Position numbers and translations under genes: made by a program. From assembly GCF_001905545.1 (NCBI RefSeq), contig NZ_LIPD01000001.1, forward strand, positions 767,561 to 831,560: a stretch of DNA of 64,000 nt. Direction: 5' to 3'. The notes below the pieces were generated by a model. It ran no database searches. It was not told the origin of the DNA and was given only the letters and a program-made list of their open reading frames with translations. Positions within the stretch are counted from its first letter, which is position 1; every line of letters starts with the position of its first letter. The stretch comes from Streptomyces sp. CB02056. GTDB lineage: Bacteria; Actinomycetota; Actinomycetes; Streptomycetales; Streptomycetaceae. Of this stretch, positions 39,863-48,060 are shown piece by piece.

Positions 39863-41653
39863 ATGCTCGGGTACGACGCGGACGGGTTCGTGCGGGACGG
39901 GGTGCCGCACCGGGTGGTGGCCGGGGCGGTGCACTACTTCCGGGTGCACCCGCGGCTGTGGGAGGACCGGCTGCGGCGGGTGCGGGCGCTGGGCGTGAAC
40001 ACGGTGGACACCTACGTCCCGTGGAACTTCCACGAACTGCCCGACGGGACGGTGGACTTCACCGGCTGGCGGGACGTGGCCCGGTTCGTACGGCTGGCCG
40101 GCGGCCTCGGCCTGGACGTGATCCTGCGCCCCGGCCCGTACATCTGCGCGGAGTGGGAGTTCGGCGGGCTGCCCGCCCGGCTGCTCGCGGTGGACGGGCT
40201 GCGGCTGCGCTGCGCGGACCCGGCGTACCTGGCCGAGGTGGACGGCTGGTTCGACGCGCTGGCGCCCGAGCTGCTGCCGCTGCTGGCGAGCCGGGGCGGG
40301 CCGGTGGTGGCGGCGCAGGTGGAGAACGAGTACGGCAGCTACGGCGACGACGCCGCCTACCTCGCCCACCTGCGCGACGGCCTGGTGCGGCGCGGCGTGG
40401 ACTGCCTGCTGTTCACCGCCGACGGCGCCCACGACACCATGCAGCAGGGCGGCGCCATCCCCGGTCACCTCGCCACCGCCACCTTCGGCTCCCGCGCGCC
40501 CGAGCGCCTCGCGGTGCTCCGCCGCCACCAGGGCGAAGGCCCGCTGACCGCCATGGAGTTCTGGATCGGCTGGTTCGACCAGTGGGGCCTGCCGCACCAC
40601 GTCCGCAACCCCAAGGAGACCGCCGCCTCGCTCGACGAACTCCTCGCCACCGGCGCCTCCGTCAGCCTCTACATGGCGCACGGCGGCACCAGCTTCGGCC
40701 TGTGGTCCGGCGCCAACCACTCCGGCGCCCACCCGCTGGACGCCGGCTACGAGCCGACCGTCACCAGCTACGACTACGACGCGCCGATCGGCGAGGCCGG
40801 CGAGCTGACCGAGAAGTTCCACGCCCTGCGCGAGGTCATCGGCCGCTACCTGCCCCTGCCGGACGGCGAACTGCCCGCCCCCGTACCCCGGGTGGCGCCG
40901 CAGCGGCTGGAGCGCGCGCACGGGCGGGCGCCCCTGGCCGAGGCCCTGGACGCGCTGTCGCGGCCGCGCCGGCACGCCGCACCGCTGCCGATGGAGCAGG
41001 TCGGGCAGGACCGCGGCCTGATCCACTACCGCACCCGCGTGCCCGGGCCGCGCCCCGAACTGCCGCTGCGCATCGACGGGTTGGCCGACCGGGCGCAGGT
41101 CTTCGCGGACGGCCGCCCGCTCGGGACGCTGGAGCGCAACTCCCCCGGCGCGACCCTGCCGCTGGCCACCGGGCCCGACGGCGTCGTGCTGGACATCCTG
41201 GTCGAGGCACTGGGCCGGGTGAACTACGGCCCGCAGATGGACGACCGCAAGGGCATCACCCGCGGCGTCTCGCACGGCCACCAGCGGCTCTTCGACTGGC
41301 AGATCCGCCCCCTGCCGCTGACCGACCTGTCCGCGCTGCGCTTCACCGACGACGCCGGGGTACGCGACGGGGAACCGGCCTTCCACCGCTTCACCGCCGA
41401 ACTCCCCTCCCCCGCCGACGCGTTCGTCGCCCTGCCCCACTGGGGCCGCGGACTGCTCTGGCTCAACGGTTTCCTGCTCGGCCGCCACTGCGCCGCCGGC
41501 CCCCAGCGCACCCTCTACGCCCCCGCCCCGCTGTGGCGGGCCGGCGCCAACGAACTGGTCGTCCTGGAACTCGAACGCCACGGCACGGCGGTGGAGTTGC
41601 GCGACGCACCGGACCTCGGCCCGGTCACACCGGCCCCCAGCTCCGAGTACTGA
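39863..41653 (+). CDS. GH35 beta-galactosidase
   Basis: 596 residues from ATG 39863 (GTG 39857 possible). Retaining glycosidase hydrolysing terminal beta-galactosides. Signature motifs: GAVHYFRVHPRLWEDRL, NTVDTYVPWNFHE, RPGPYICAEWEFGGLPA (GH35 signature), acid/base AQVENEYGSYG (Glu near 155) and nucleophile LTAMEFWIGWFDQWG (Glu near 232), then YMAHGGTSFG. C-terminal beta-sandwich about 395-580. No signal peptide, so it acts in the cytoplasm on imported sugars; the transporter is not in the window. A GAAGTCGG hairpin follows the gene. Confidence 0.95.
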   Translation: MLGYDADGFVRDGVPHRVVAGAVHYFRVHPRLWEDRLRRVRALGVNTVDTYVPWNFHELPDGTVDFTGWRDVARFVRLAGGLGLDVILRPGPYICAEWEFGGLPARLLAVDGLRLRCADPAYLAEVDGWFDALAPELLPLLASRGGPVVAAQVENEYGSYGDDAAYLAHLRDGLVRRGVDCLLFTADGAHDTMQQGGAIPGHLATATFGSRAPERLAVLRRHQGEGPLTAMEFWIGWFDQWGLPHHVRNPKETAASLDELLATGASVSLYMAHGGTSFGLWSGANHSGAHPLDAGYEPTVTSYDYDAPIGEAGELTEKFHALREVIGRYLPLPDGELPAPVPRVAPQRLERAHGRAPLAEALDALSRPRRHAAPLPMEQVGQDRGLIHYRTRVPGPRPELPLRIDGLADRAQVFADGRPLGTLERNSPGATLPLATGPDGVVLDILVEALGRVNYGPQMDDRKGITRGVSHGHQRLFDWQIRPLPLTDLSALRFTDDAGVRDGEPAFHRFTAELPSPADAFVALPHWGRGLLWLNGFLLGRHCAAGPQRTLYAPAPLWRAGANELVVLELERHGTAVELRDAPDLGPVTPAPSSEY

Positions 41654-41686
41654 CCGGCCCGGGCCCGCCGGCCACTCCCCGACGCG

Positions 41687-41709
41687 GGACGTCGGACCCG
41701 CCGACTTCC
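41687..41709 (+). terminator. Hairpin of the GAAGTCGG family after the beta-galactosidase gene
   Basis: GGACGTCGG and CCGACTTCC (8 of 9 pairs), loop ACCCG. The ACCCGCCGACTTCCTGC stretch is identical to the sequence to the right of the IS at 26080-26096. The rest of 41710-41875 has no supported gene. Confidence 0.65.
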
Positions 41710-41875
41710 TGCTCCGCCACGACTCGGCAACGCGAGGCTTGCTATGGGCACCGACGACCATGGTGCCTCGGGGGCTCGCCGGCTGCACGAAGTCCTGGCG
41801 GGGATCGATCCCGTCCTGCGCCCCGCGTAGGCCCGGCCCGGCCCCGGTGGGCGGGCCGGAACGTCAAGGCCCCGG

Positions 41876-43204
41876 TCAGACCCCGATCAGGTGCAGCGAG
41901 GCCCACAGGGCCAGGACCGCGGCGGTGAGGGTGGCGGGGACGGCGAGCAGGCCGAGGCGGGTGAACTCGCGCAGGTCCACCGGTACGCCGCGGTCGCGGA
42001 CGATGCCGCGCCACAGCAGGGTGGCCAGCGAGCCGGCGTAGCTGAGGTTGGGGCCGATGTTCACCCCGAGCAGGACCGCGAGGACGGCGCCGGGCCCGAC
42101 GGGGGCGGCCAGCGGCACCAGGGCGAGGGTGGCGGGCAGGTTGTTGATGACGTTGGCGAGGACGGCGGCCAGGGCGGCGGTGGCGAGCAGGGCGGGCAGC
42201 GCGGTGCCGGACGGGACGAGGTGGGCGAGGCCGGCGGCCAGGCCGTTGTCGACGACCGCGCGCACCACGATGCCCAGGGCGAGGACGAACGCCAGGAACG
42301 GCAGGGCGGCCGAGCGCACCACCGTCGCGGGGGTGGCGTGGCCGCGGGCCAGGGCGCGGGCGGCCAGGACGGTGGCGCCGGCGGCCGCCGCCCAGGCCGG
42401 GTTGACGTCCAGCGCGGAGGTGAGGACGAACCCGGCGAGCGTGCAGCCGACGGTGGCCAGGGCGAAGACCGGCATGGCGGGGGCCGGTCCGGTCTCGGGG
42501 GTCTCGGCCGGGGCGGCGTCCAGGTCGGCGGCGAAGCAGCGGCGCAGCACCAGGTACTCGACGCCGACCGCCGCCAGCCACGGCAGCGTCATCAGGGCGG
42601 CGAAGCGGCCGAAGCTCAGGCCGCTGGCGGTGAAGGCGAGCAGGTTGGTCAGGTTGGAGACGGGCAGCAGCAGCGAGGCCGTGTTCGACAGGTGGGCGCA
42701 GGCGTACAGGTGCGGTGCGGGCCGGGCGCCGAGGCGGGCGGCGGTGGCCAGGACGACGGGGGTGAGCAGGACGACGGTGGCGTCCAGGCTGAGCACCGCG
42801 GTGACGACCGAGGCGACGGTGAACACCTGGACCAGCAGGCGGCGCGGGCGTCCGGCGGCGCTGCGCGCCATCCAGGCCCCGCAGGCGCGGAACAGTCCCT
42901 CGTCGTCGCAGAGCTTGGCCAGGACCAGGACGGCGGCCAGGAAGCCGATCACCGGTCCGAGGCGGGCGGCTTCGGCGGTGGCGTGCTCCAGCGGGACGGC
43001 GCCGGTCGCCACCAGCAGGGCGGCGGCCGGCACGGCGACGACGGCCTCCGGCCAGCCCCAGGGCCGGGCGACGGCGCAGACCAGGACGAGCACCAGCAGT
43101 CCTGCGGACAGGGCTTCGGCGCAGGCGGTGTTCAGGGCGTGCTCCTCGGGGGGGGTGCGGTCGGTGCTCGCGCTCGGTTCGCGGCCCGGCGCAGCATGCC
43201 ACAC
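41876..43204 (-). CDS. ArsB/NhaD-like (SLC13/CitM) transporter
   Basis: 442 residues from the upstream GTG 43204, but the likely true start is a CTG at 43135 (ALNTACAEAL): GAGGAG stands six bases before it and the residues upstream are charged and unlike the family. Eleven or twelve transmembrane helices with the ArsB/SLC13 marks: SLDATVVLLTPVVLATAARLG, LSNTASLLLPVSNLTNLL, and the second re-entrant repeat VINNLPATLALVPLA plus GVNIGPNLSYAGSLATLLW. This family exports arsenite or exchanges ions/dicarboxylates. No arsR or arsC neighbours, so arsenite specificity is a guess. Confidence 0.88.
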   Translation of the reverse strand: MWHAAPGREPSASTDRTPPEEHALNTACAEALSAGLLVLVLVCAVARPWGWPEAVVAVPAAALLVATGAVPLEHATAEAARLGPVIGFLAAVLVLAKLCDDEGLFRACGAWMARSAAGRPRRLLVQVFTVASVVTAVLSLDATVVLLTPVVLATAARLGARPAPHLYACAHLSNTASLLLPVSNLTNLLAFTASGLSFGRFAALMTLPWLAAVGVEYLVLRRCFAADLDAAPAETPETGPAPAMPVFALATVGCTLAGFVLTSALDVNPAWAAAAGATVLAARALARGHATPATVVRSAALPFLAFVLALGIVVRAVVDNGLAAGLAHLVPSGTALPALLATAALAAVLANVINNLPATLALVPLAAPVGPGAVLAVLLGVNIGPNLSYAGSLATLLWRGIVRDRGVPVDLREFTRLGLLAVPATLTAAVLALWASLHLIGV

Positions 43205-43273
43205 CGGCGGCGCTCGGCCGCCGGGCGGGGGCCGGGGGCATGGGCCCCCGGCCCCGTACCCCCCGGGGTCAGG

Positions 43274-44086
43274 TCAGTCCCACCAGAAGGACCACTGGTG
43301 GGCGCCCACCAGCTGCTCGGCGTAGGCGGTGAGGGTGCCGGTGCCCTGGAAGACGAGGTCCGGGCAGAAGGCGGTGTGCTCGGCGGCCAACGGGAGCGCC
43401 TCGGCGAGCGTGGCGGGCGGCACGGGGACGCTCAACTCCAGGGTGGCGAAGCCGACTTCGACCACCTGGGCGCCGAAACGGCGTTCCCAGTCGGCGAGCA
43501 CGGCGGCGATCCTGCCGGTGCCGGCGTGGTTCGCCGGGCCGCCCCAGCCGCAGACCGTCAGCGCCTCGGCGCCGCTGCCGGCCCGCACCAGGCCGAGGCG
43601 GACGTCCTTGACGGAGCCCAGCACCTCGGCCAGTTCCCGGGCCTCGGTGCCGGCGGCGCCGTCGGGCACGGTGGCGGTGGGGGCGGGGCCGGGCCAGGTG
43701 CGGCCGTAGGGGGCCAGGGCCTCGTCCAGGATCCCGGCGTCCTCGCTCGCGTCCCCGTCCTCGTCCTCGTCGACCTGCCTCCACCAGCCGCGCAGCAGCG
43801 CCTGCGGGTCGTAGCGGGAGGGCTCGGAGGCCTCGGCCGGGTACAGCTCGCCGGACAGCCAGGGCCGGTAGTCGTCGTCGGTGTGGTCCAGCGGGCTGAG
43901 CAGCAGCGGCCACAGGCCGGTCTGCGGGTGGGCGCGGTGCAGCTGCCGCCACAGCCCGGCGGGCGCGGGGTCGTCGCTGATCCACAGCAGCGGCTCCCGC
44001 CCGTCCTCCTCGGTGACCAGCCGGCCGGGCGGCAGGTCGACGGGCAGGGCGGCGAGGGCGGCGGCGAGGTCCGGGTGCTCGATCAT
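43274..44086 (-). CDS. DUF4253-domain protein
   Basis: 270 residues from ATG 44086 with GGTGGG upstream. The C-terminal half carries DUF4253 features (RIAAVLADWERRFGAQVVEVGFATLELSVP, AAEHTAFCPDLVFQG, LTAYAEQLVGAHQWSFWWD). DUF4253 is frequent in actinobacteria, cytoplasmic and of unknown function; it is often found as a small stand-alone gene or near polymorphic-toxin immunity genes. No such partner is seen here. The N-terminus is an irregular acidic domain. Confidence 0.88.
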   Translation of the reverse strand: MIEHPDLAAALAALPVDLPPGRLVTEEDGREPLLWISDDPAPAGLWRQLHRAHPQTGLWPLLLSPLDHTDDDYRPWLSGELYPAEASEPSRYDPQALLRGWWRQVDEDEDGDASEDAGILDEALAPYGRTWPGPAPTATVPDGAAGTEARELAEVLGSVKDVRLGLVRAGSGAEALTVCGWGGPANHAGTGRIAAVLADWERRFGAQVVEVGFATLELSVPVPPATLAEALPLAAEHTAFCPDLVFQGTGTLTAYAEQLVGAHQWSFWWD

Positions 44087-44137
44087 GCGGCCCACCGTAG
44101 GGGCGGGCACCGACAGCGCCCGGCGGCGGGCGCCCCG

Positions 44138-45145
44138 TCAGGACCAGGGCAGTGCGGCCCGCGTGCGCCAGTAGGCCTCGGCGGGCTCGGCCATGGGCGC
44201 GAGGGCGGTGAGGTCCTCGGGGGTGGGGCGCAGGTGGGTGGCGGCGAGGTTGGAGGTGAGCTGGTCGGGGGTGGCGGCGCCGGAGAGGACGGTGTCGGCC
44301 CAGGGCTGGGCGGCGGCCGCGGCCAGGGCGAGGGCGTCGGCGGTCGCGCCGGTGTGCTGTGCGAGGGTGCGCAGGGCGGCGGTGTCGGGGCCGGTGGCGT
44401 TGCGGCCGGCCAGGCGGCCGTTGGCCATGGCCTCCTTGACCACGACGAGCCAGCCGGCCGCGTGGGCCTCGGCGAGGGCGGGGGCGGCGGAGGTCTCCAG
44501 CAGGTTCCAGGTGGCCTGGACGGCGGTGAACAGCGGTCGGCCGTCGGCGGTGACGGCGAGGGCCCGGCGGATGGTGTCGGCCTGGGCGGGGCCGCTGGTG
44601 GACAGGCCGACCCGCACGCCTTCGGCGGCGAGGGCGGCGAGGCGCCGGTGCAGGGCGGGGTCGGTGAGGGCGGGGCTGTCGGGGGTGACGGAGTGGACGA
44701 GGTAGACGTCCAGGTGGTCGCCGAGCAGGGCGCGGGTCTCGCGGATCTGGCGGTCGTAGACGGCCGTCGAGTGTTCCTTGACCTCGTGTGCGGCGACTCC
44801 GCTGGTCCGCCAGTCGGCGGTGTAGGTGTAGCCCCACTTGCTGCCGACCGTCACCTCGGCGGCGGCCCGGGGGTGTTCGGCGAGCCACTGGCCGAGGAAC
44901 TCCTCGGCGCGGCCGTAGGAGCGGGCGGTGTCGAGGTAGCGGACGCCGGCGGCGTACGCGGCGTCGAGCAGGGTGTGGGTGCGGGCGCGCAGGGCGTCGA
45001 CGGTGCGGTCGGCGGGCAGGTCGGTGTCGCGCCCGAGGTTGATGTAGCCGGGCCGGCCGACGGCCGCCGTGCCCAGGCCGAGGCGCGCGGGGTGCGGGCG
45101 CGCGGCGGGGGCGGGGGTTGCGGTGGCGGCGGGGTCGGTCGGCAT
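44138..45145 (-). CDS. Aldo/keto reductase
   Basis: 335 residues from ATG 45145 with GAGGAG upstream. AKR TIM-barrel motifs: RLGLGTAAVGRPG, YLDTARSYGRAEEFLGQWL (Asp and Tyr of the catalytic set), VTVGSKWGYTYTADW (Lys), VYLVHSVTPDSP (His), and the later AMANGRL/LSGAATPDQL NADPH-binding region. It should reduce a carbonyl with NADPH; substrate unknown. Its start is 63 bp downstream of the S1 protease stop, on the same strand. Confidence 0.93.
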   Translation of the reverse strand: MPTDPAATATPAPAARPHPARLGLGTAAVGRPGYINLGRDTDLPADRTVDALRARTHTLLDAAYAAGVRYLDTARSYGRAEEFLGQWLAEHPRAAAEVTVGSKWGYTYTADWRTSGVAAHEVKEHSTAVYDRQIRETRALLGDHLDVYLVHSVTPDSPALTDPALHRRLAALAAEGVRVGLSTSGPAQADTIRRALAVTADGRPLFTAVQATWNLLETSAAPALAEAHAAGWLVVVKEAMANGRLAGRNATGPDTAALRTLAQHTGATADALALAAAAAQPWADTVLSGAATPDQLTSNLAATHLRPTPEDLTALAPMAEPAEAYWRTRAALPWS

Positions 45146-45210
45146 GGCGGGCTCTCCTCGGGCGCGACGGTTCTCACCTGGGACTTTAGCCGCGTGGTGG
45201 TGCCGGGCCG

Positions 45211-46095
45211 TCAGCCGGCGGCGATGGTGGCGCGGATCCAGGGGGCGTAGGCGGGCACGTCGGTGTACAGGCCGGGGCCGTCCGCGCAGGGCACGCCGGG
45301 GGCGCCGGGGCCGGAGGTGGTGCCGACCAGTTCCCAGCGGCCGCCGCGGCCGCGCTGGATCTGGGGGCCGCCGGAGTCGCCGAAGCAGGCCATGGCCTGC
45401 GGGACGCGGCTGAGCGTGCACAGGCGGGTGGGGTCGGCGTAGCCGGGGGCGCAGTCGGCCGGTGCGCCGATGCGGCTGGGCAGTTCCTGGAGGCGGTCGG
45501 GGAAGACCATCTGCTGGTAGTCCTGGGTGTCGACGACGGTGCCGAAGCCGAGCAGCCGGGTGGGGGTGCCGGGGGTTCCGGGGTGGTCGGCGATGCGGAT
45601 GGGCTGCCCGGCGGCGGGGCGGTCCAGGCGGACGAGGGCGAGGTCGTCGTGGTTGGGGCGGGTGGCGCCATCGCCGAAGCCGAAGCCGGGGTGGACGACG
45701 ACGCGCTCGACGTTCCGTACGCTGCCGCCGCTGTCGCGGTGGGCGCTGCCGATGCGCACGGTGCCCTTGAGGGTGACGCCGGTGTCCTCGGTGCCCACCA
45801 CGCAGTGGGCGGCGGTCAGCACCCACTGGCGGTCGATCAGGGTGCCGCCGCAGGCGCCGTCGGCGAGTTGCTTCGCGCTCAGCGGGAGGGTGGCCATGAA
45901 GGGGTAACGCTCGGTGGAGTCACGGCCGTTGACGATCGCGGAGGCGCTGCCGCTCATGGCGGTGGCGCCCAGCGCGGCGGCCAGGGCGGCGACGGCGGCG
46001 ATCCGGGCGCCGCGGCGGCGGGAGGCGGGCTCGCCGGCGGTCGTACGGGCGGCGGTGGTGCGGGGGGCGGTGCGGACGGTCGTGCGGAACGACAC
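45211..46095 (-). CDS. Secreted trypsin-like (S1A) serine protease
   Basis: 294 residues from GTG 46095 with AAAGG upstream. Signal peptide about 1-52, long and starting with a twin-Arg-like, basic n-region (EPASRRRGARIAAVAALAAALG). Activation site IVNGRDSTERYP, triad in TAAHC (His), NHDDLALVRL (Asp) and ACFGDSGGP (Ser). Eight Cys allow three or four disulfides. The Asp at the base of the S1 pocket (six residues before Ser, as in trypsin) is suggested by the MACFGDSGGP context but cannot be confirmed without alignment. It is an extracellular digestive protease, the third S1-type protease in the window. Confidence 0.93.
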   Translation of the reverse strand: MSFRTTVRTAPRTTAARTTAGEPASRRRGARIAAVAALAAALGATAMSGSASAIVNGRDSTERYPFMATLPLSAKQLADGACGGTLIDRQWVLTAAHCVVGTEDTGVTLKGTVRIGSAHRDSGGSVRNVERVVVHPGFGFGDGATRPNHDDLALVRLDRPAAGQPIRIADHPGTPGTPTRLLGFGTVVDTQDYQQMVFPDRLQELPSRIGAPADCAPGYADPTRLCTLSRVPQAMACFGDSGGPQIQRGRGGRWELVGTTSGPGAPGVPCADGPGLYTDVPAYAPWIRATIAAG

Positions 46096-46219
46096 GGGTG
46101 ACGGCCTTTCGGTCGGTCGGCTGGTGCGGATACGACCAGTCAACTCGGCGTCCGCCCGCCGCAACACCCGGCCAGCGGGCCGCTCCGGCCTGGGGGTAGC
46201 CCCCGGACCCGCCGTCGGG

Positions 46220-46612
46220 CTACCGGGTGGCCCGCCCGCGCTCCCCCGGCGACGGCGACGGCAGCGGGGGGATGCCGGTCGGGGCGACGCTCTGCTCCAG
46301 GCGCAGCACGAAGTTGACGTAGCCGAGCGGCTTGCCCGGCCAGTGGCGGTCGTTGCTGGTGAGCAACTGGCTGCGCAGGCCGTCGTGTTCGGTGACCGGA
46401 CCGGGGGTGGTGCGCAGGTTGGGCTGCCAGGTGCGGCCCCGCGGGCGGTGTTCCAGGGACAGCGTCCAGCTCTCCTCGTCGACCGCGATCGTGGCGCCGA
46501 CCCGCCCCGGCAGCACCCGCAGTCCGTACGCGCCGCGCACGACCGCCCGCTGGTCGAAGTCGGCGCTCGTGCCGACCACGGTGATCCGCCATGCGCCGTG
46601 GAACCTGAGCAC
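46220..46612 (-). CDS. Small protein of unknown function
   Basis: 130 residues from GTG 46612 with GAGGAGG upstream. Beta-rich and Arg-rich: WRITVVGTSADFDQRAVVRG, VGATIAVDEESWTLSLEHRPRG, and HWPGKPLGYVNFVLRLEQSV, then a Pro-rich tail. No signal peptide or membrane helix; no family recognised. Codon pattern and ribosome site support a real gene. It lies 124 bp downstream of nothing obvious and upstream of the protease gene on the same strand. Confidence 0.68.
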   Translation of the reverse strand: MLRFHGAWRITVVGTSADFDQRAVVRGAYGLRVLPGRVGATIAVDEESWTLSLEHRPRGRTWQPNLRTTPGPVTEHDGLRSQLLTSNDRHWPGKPLGYVNFVLRLEQSVAPTGIPPLPSPSPGERGRATR

Positions 46613-46890
46613 GCCTGCCTCCTCGCGCCGCGGCGCCCGCTCCGGCAGCGGGCGCCCCGTCCACGTCTACGGTCCCGGTCCGCCGCCGGGCTCAACCCGG
46701 GGCGGGCGCGACCGCCGGCTTCTGCACGGGACGGTCGGCGGCGGGCGGGAAGGCGTGGACCGGTTCGCGTCGGCGGGTCCGGCTCGTACGGCGGGTCCGG
46801 CGGGTCCGGCGCGCGGGCGGATTCCCTCATGCCCGTTTTATTCCGGTTCGCGAATAAGGAAAACGGTCGGCGACGGCGGGCGGACATGGG
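46613..46890. other. Gene-free stretch before the cold-shock terminator
   Basis: No ORF with both good codon use and a ribosome site on either strand. It contains GGGTCCGGC-type short repeats near 46780-46805 and a locally AT-rich segment near 46836-46862 that may be the promoter of the 46220 gene. Confidence 0.4.
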
Positions 46891-46926
46891 CCGGGGCCCG
46901 TACCGCCTGTGCGGTACGGGCCCCGG
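46891..46926 (-). terminator. Strong hairpin terminator after the cold-shock gene
   Basis: CCGGGGCCCGTACCGC and its complement (16-bp perfect arms), loop CTGT, about 40 bp past the csp stop. Confidence 0.88.
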
Positions 46927-46963
46927 TTCCCTCTACGATTCGAGAATCGTGCGGCGGGAAATG

Positions 46964-47173
46964 TCAGAGAGCGACGGGGCGGATGTTCTCCGCCTGGAGG
47001 CCCTTCTGGCCCTGCGTGACGTCGTACTCGACCTTCTGGCCCTCGAGCAGCTCACGGAAGCCCGAGGCGTTGATGTTCGAGTAGTGGGCGAACACGTCCG
47101 GGCCGCCGTCTTCCTGCTGGATGAAGCCGAAGCCCTTTTCCCCGTTGAACCACTTCACGGTGCCGAAAGCCAT
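46964..47173 (-). CDS. Cold-shock protein (CspA family)
   Basis: 69 residues from ATG 47173 with GAAGGAG upstream. Single cold-shock domain acting as an RNA chaperone: RNP1 [11 protein letters not shown]2 DVFAHYS, plus [11 protein letters not shown] and [24 protein letters not shown]. Length is that of the Streptomyces ScoF/Csp proteins. A leader of unknown length precedes it and an A/T-rich terminator (47255-47289) lies upstream. Confidence 0.97.
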   Translation of the reverse strand: MAFGTVKWFNGEKGFGFIQQEDGGPDVFAHYSNINASGFRELLEGQKVEYDVTQGQKGLQAENIRPVAL

Positions 47174-47477
47174 GGGAAATTCTCCTTCTAAGGCGCTGTA
47201 GACCGCACTGCGCGGGCTACTCGTCGCCGCACTGATGACCCGCCGGGATCTCAGAAAAAAAATACGCCTGCGATGGGAATCAGCAGGCGCACACAGAGTT
47301 CATGGGAACCAAAACTGCAACTCCTACGACCGTAACAGGCCTCGGGCCGAAACGGGAATTCTCGCGGCGCTCTTCTTCGGCGCACCGGTGACGTCCGGGT
47401 GCGCCGCCGGCCGTACGGGCCGGCCCGCCGGCCCGGCCCCGGGCGCCGCGCGGCGGGGGCACCCCGGGCGGGGCCGC
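47174..47477. other. Gap with csp leader/promoter
   Basis: No credible gene. It holds the csp 5' region, a U-tract terminator (47255-47289) on the minus strand, and about 190 bp of unclear content between that terminator and the sigma-like gene, which could encode a small RNA or be its 3' untranslated region. Confidence 0.45.
47255..47289 (-). terminator. Canonical intrinsic terminator with U-tract
   Basis: On the minus strand CGCCTGC-loop-GCAGGCG (7-bp arms, 11-nt loop) is followed by TAT7+ (eight A's at 47255-47262 on the plus strand). U-tract terminators are unusual in this GC-rich window; every other hairpin here lacks one. It lies 190 bp past the sigma-like gene and 82 bp before the csp start. 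Confidence 0.85.
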
Positions 47478-47888
47478 TCAGCGGCGGGCGGCCGCCAGGG
47501 AGCGGAGCTGGACGTGGACGGCGGCGGGTTCGGTGCCGGTGAGGGCGGCGATCTCGGCGGCGGACAGGTCGAGGACCAGGTGCAGCAGCAGGACGTCCTG
47601 CTGGGCGGCGGTGAGGTGGGCGACCGGGCCGAGCGGCCGGGGGCCGGCCAGGGCGCAGACGCGGCGGCGCACCGCCTGCCAGGCGCAGGCGGCCGGGCTG
47701 GCGGTGGCCAGGGCGTCGAGCCAGTGGCCGCCGAGCTCCTCGAAGGCGGCGCGGACGGCCAGGGGCGCGTCGGCGGGCGACAGGAGCAGCGCGGCGTAGT
47801 CCAGGTAGTGGCGCAGGTGGAGGTCGTGCAGCGCCCACAGGCCCAGGGCGGGCCCGGGGGCGGCCGGGCGGCGTGGTGGTGTCGGCAT
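47478..47888 (-). CDS. Sigma-70 region 4-like protein
   Basis: 136 residues from GTG/ATG 47888. The C-terminal part (about 85-136; VAHLTAAQQDVLLLHLVLDLSAAEIAALTGTEPAAVHVQLRSLAAARR) matches the helix-turn-helix of sigma-70 region 4; the N-terminal 80 residues (HLRHYLDYAALLLSPADAPLAVRAAFEELGG) are helical and could replace region 2 but lack its -10 recognition motifs. So it may be a truncated or specialised sigma-like regulator rather than a full ECF factor. Phased TCCCGAGG repeats lie just upstream. Confidence 0.75.
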   Translation of the reverse strand: MPTPPRRPAAPGPALGLWALHDLHLRHYLDYAALLLSPADAPLAVRAAFEELGGHWLDALATASPAACAWQAVRRRVCALAGPRPLGPVAHLTAAQQDVLLLHLVLDLSAAEIAALTGTEPAAVHVQLRSLAAARR

Positions 47889-47904
47889 GGTGGTGTCCCG
47901 AGTT

Positions 47905-47934
47905 TCCCGAGGTGTCCCGAGGTTTCCCGCAGGT
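47905..47934 (-). promoter_or_regulatory. Three helically phased TCCCGAGG-type repeats
   Basis: TCCCGAGG, TCCCGAGG and TCCCGCAGG start at 47905, 47915 and 47925, exactly 10 bp apart, with a fourth TCCCG at 47896. They lie 17-46 bp upstream of the sigma-like start, where a regulator or the leader would act. One turn of spacing suggests protein contact along one face. Confidence 0.5.
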
Positions 47935-48019
47935 GGCGCGGACGGGCGCCGGCCCGCGGGCGGATGCCGGCCCGCGACGGGGACGCGGGCGGGTGCCCGT
48001 CCGTGGGTGGCTGGGGCCC

Positions 48020-48052
48020 GCGGCCGGGACGCGGGTGGCGCGTCCCGGCCGC
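48020..48052 (-). terminator. Hairpin terminator after the XRE gene
   Basis: GCGGCCGGGACGCG and its complement (14-bp perfect arms), loop GGTGG, next to the stop of the 48061 gene. Confidence 0.8.
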
Positions 48053-48060
48053 GGACCGGG

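Noticed and set aside
41891..45250. A 1119-codon open frame on the plus strand over the transporter and reductase genes
   Set aside because: Gly/Arg/Gln-rich composition typical of antisense of high-GC genes; minus-strand genes there have clear domains.
47280..47462. A 60-codon minus-strand frame ending MNSVCAC before the U-tract terminator
   Set aside because: No ribosome site and irregular codon use; better read as untranslated or small-RNA sequence.
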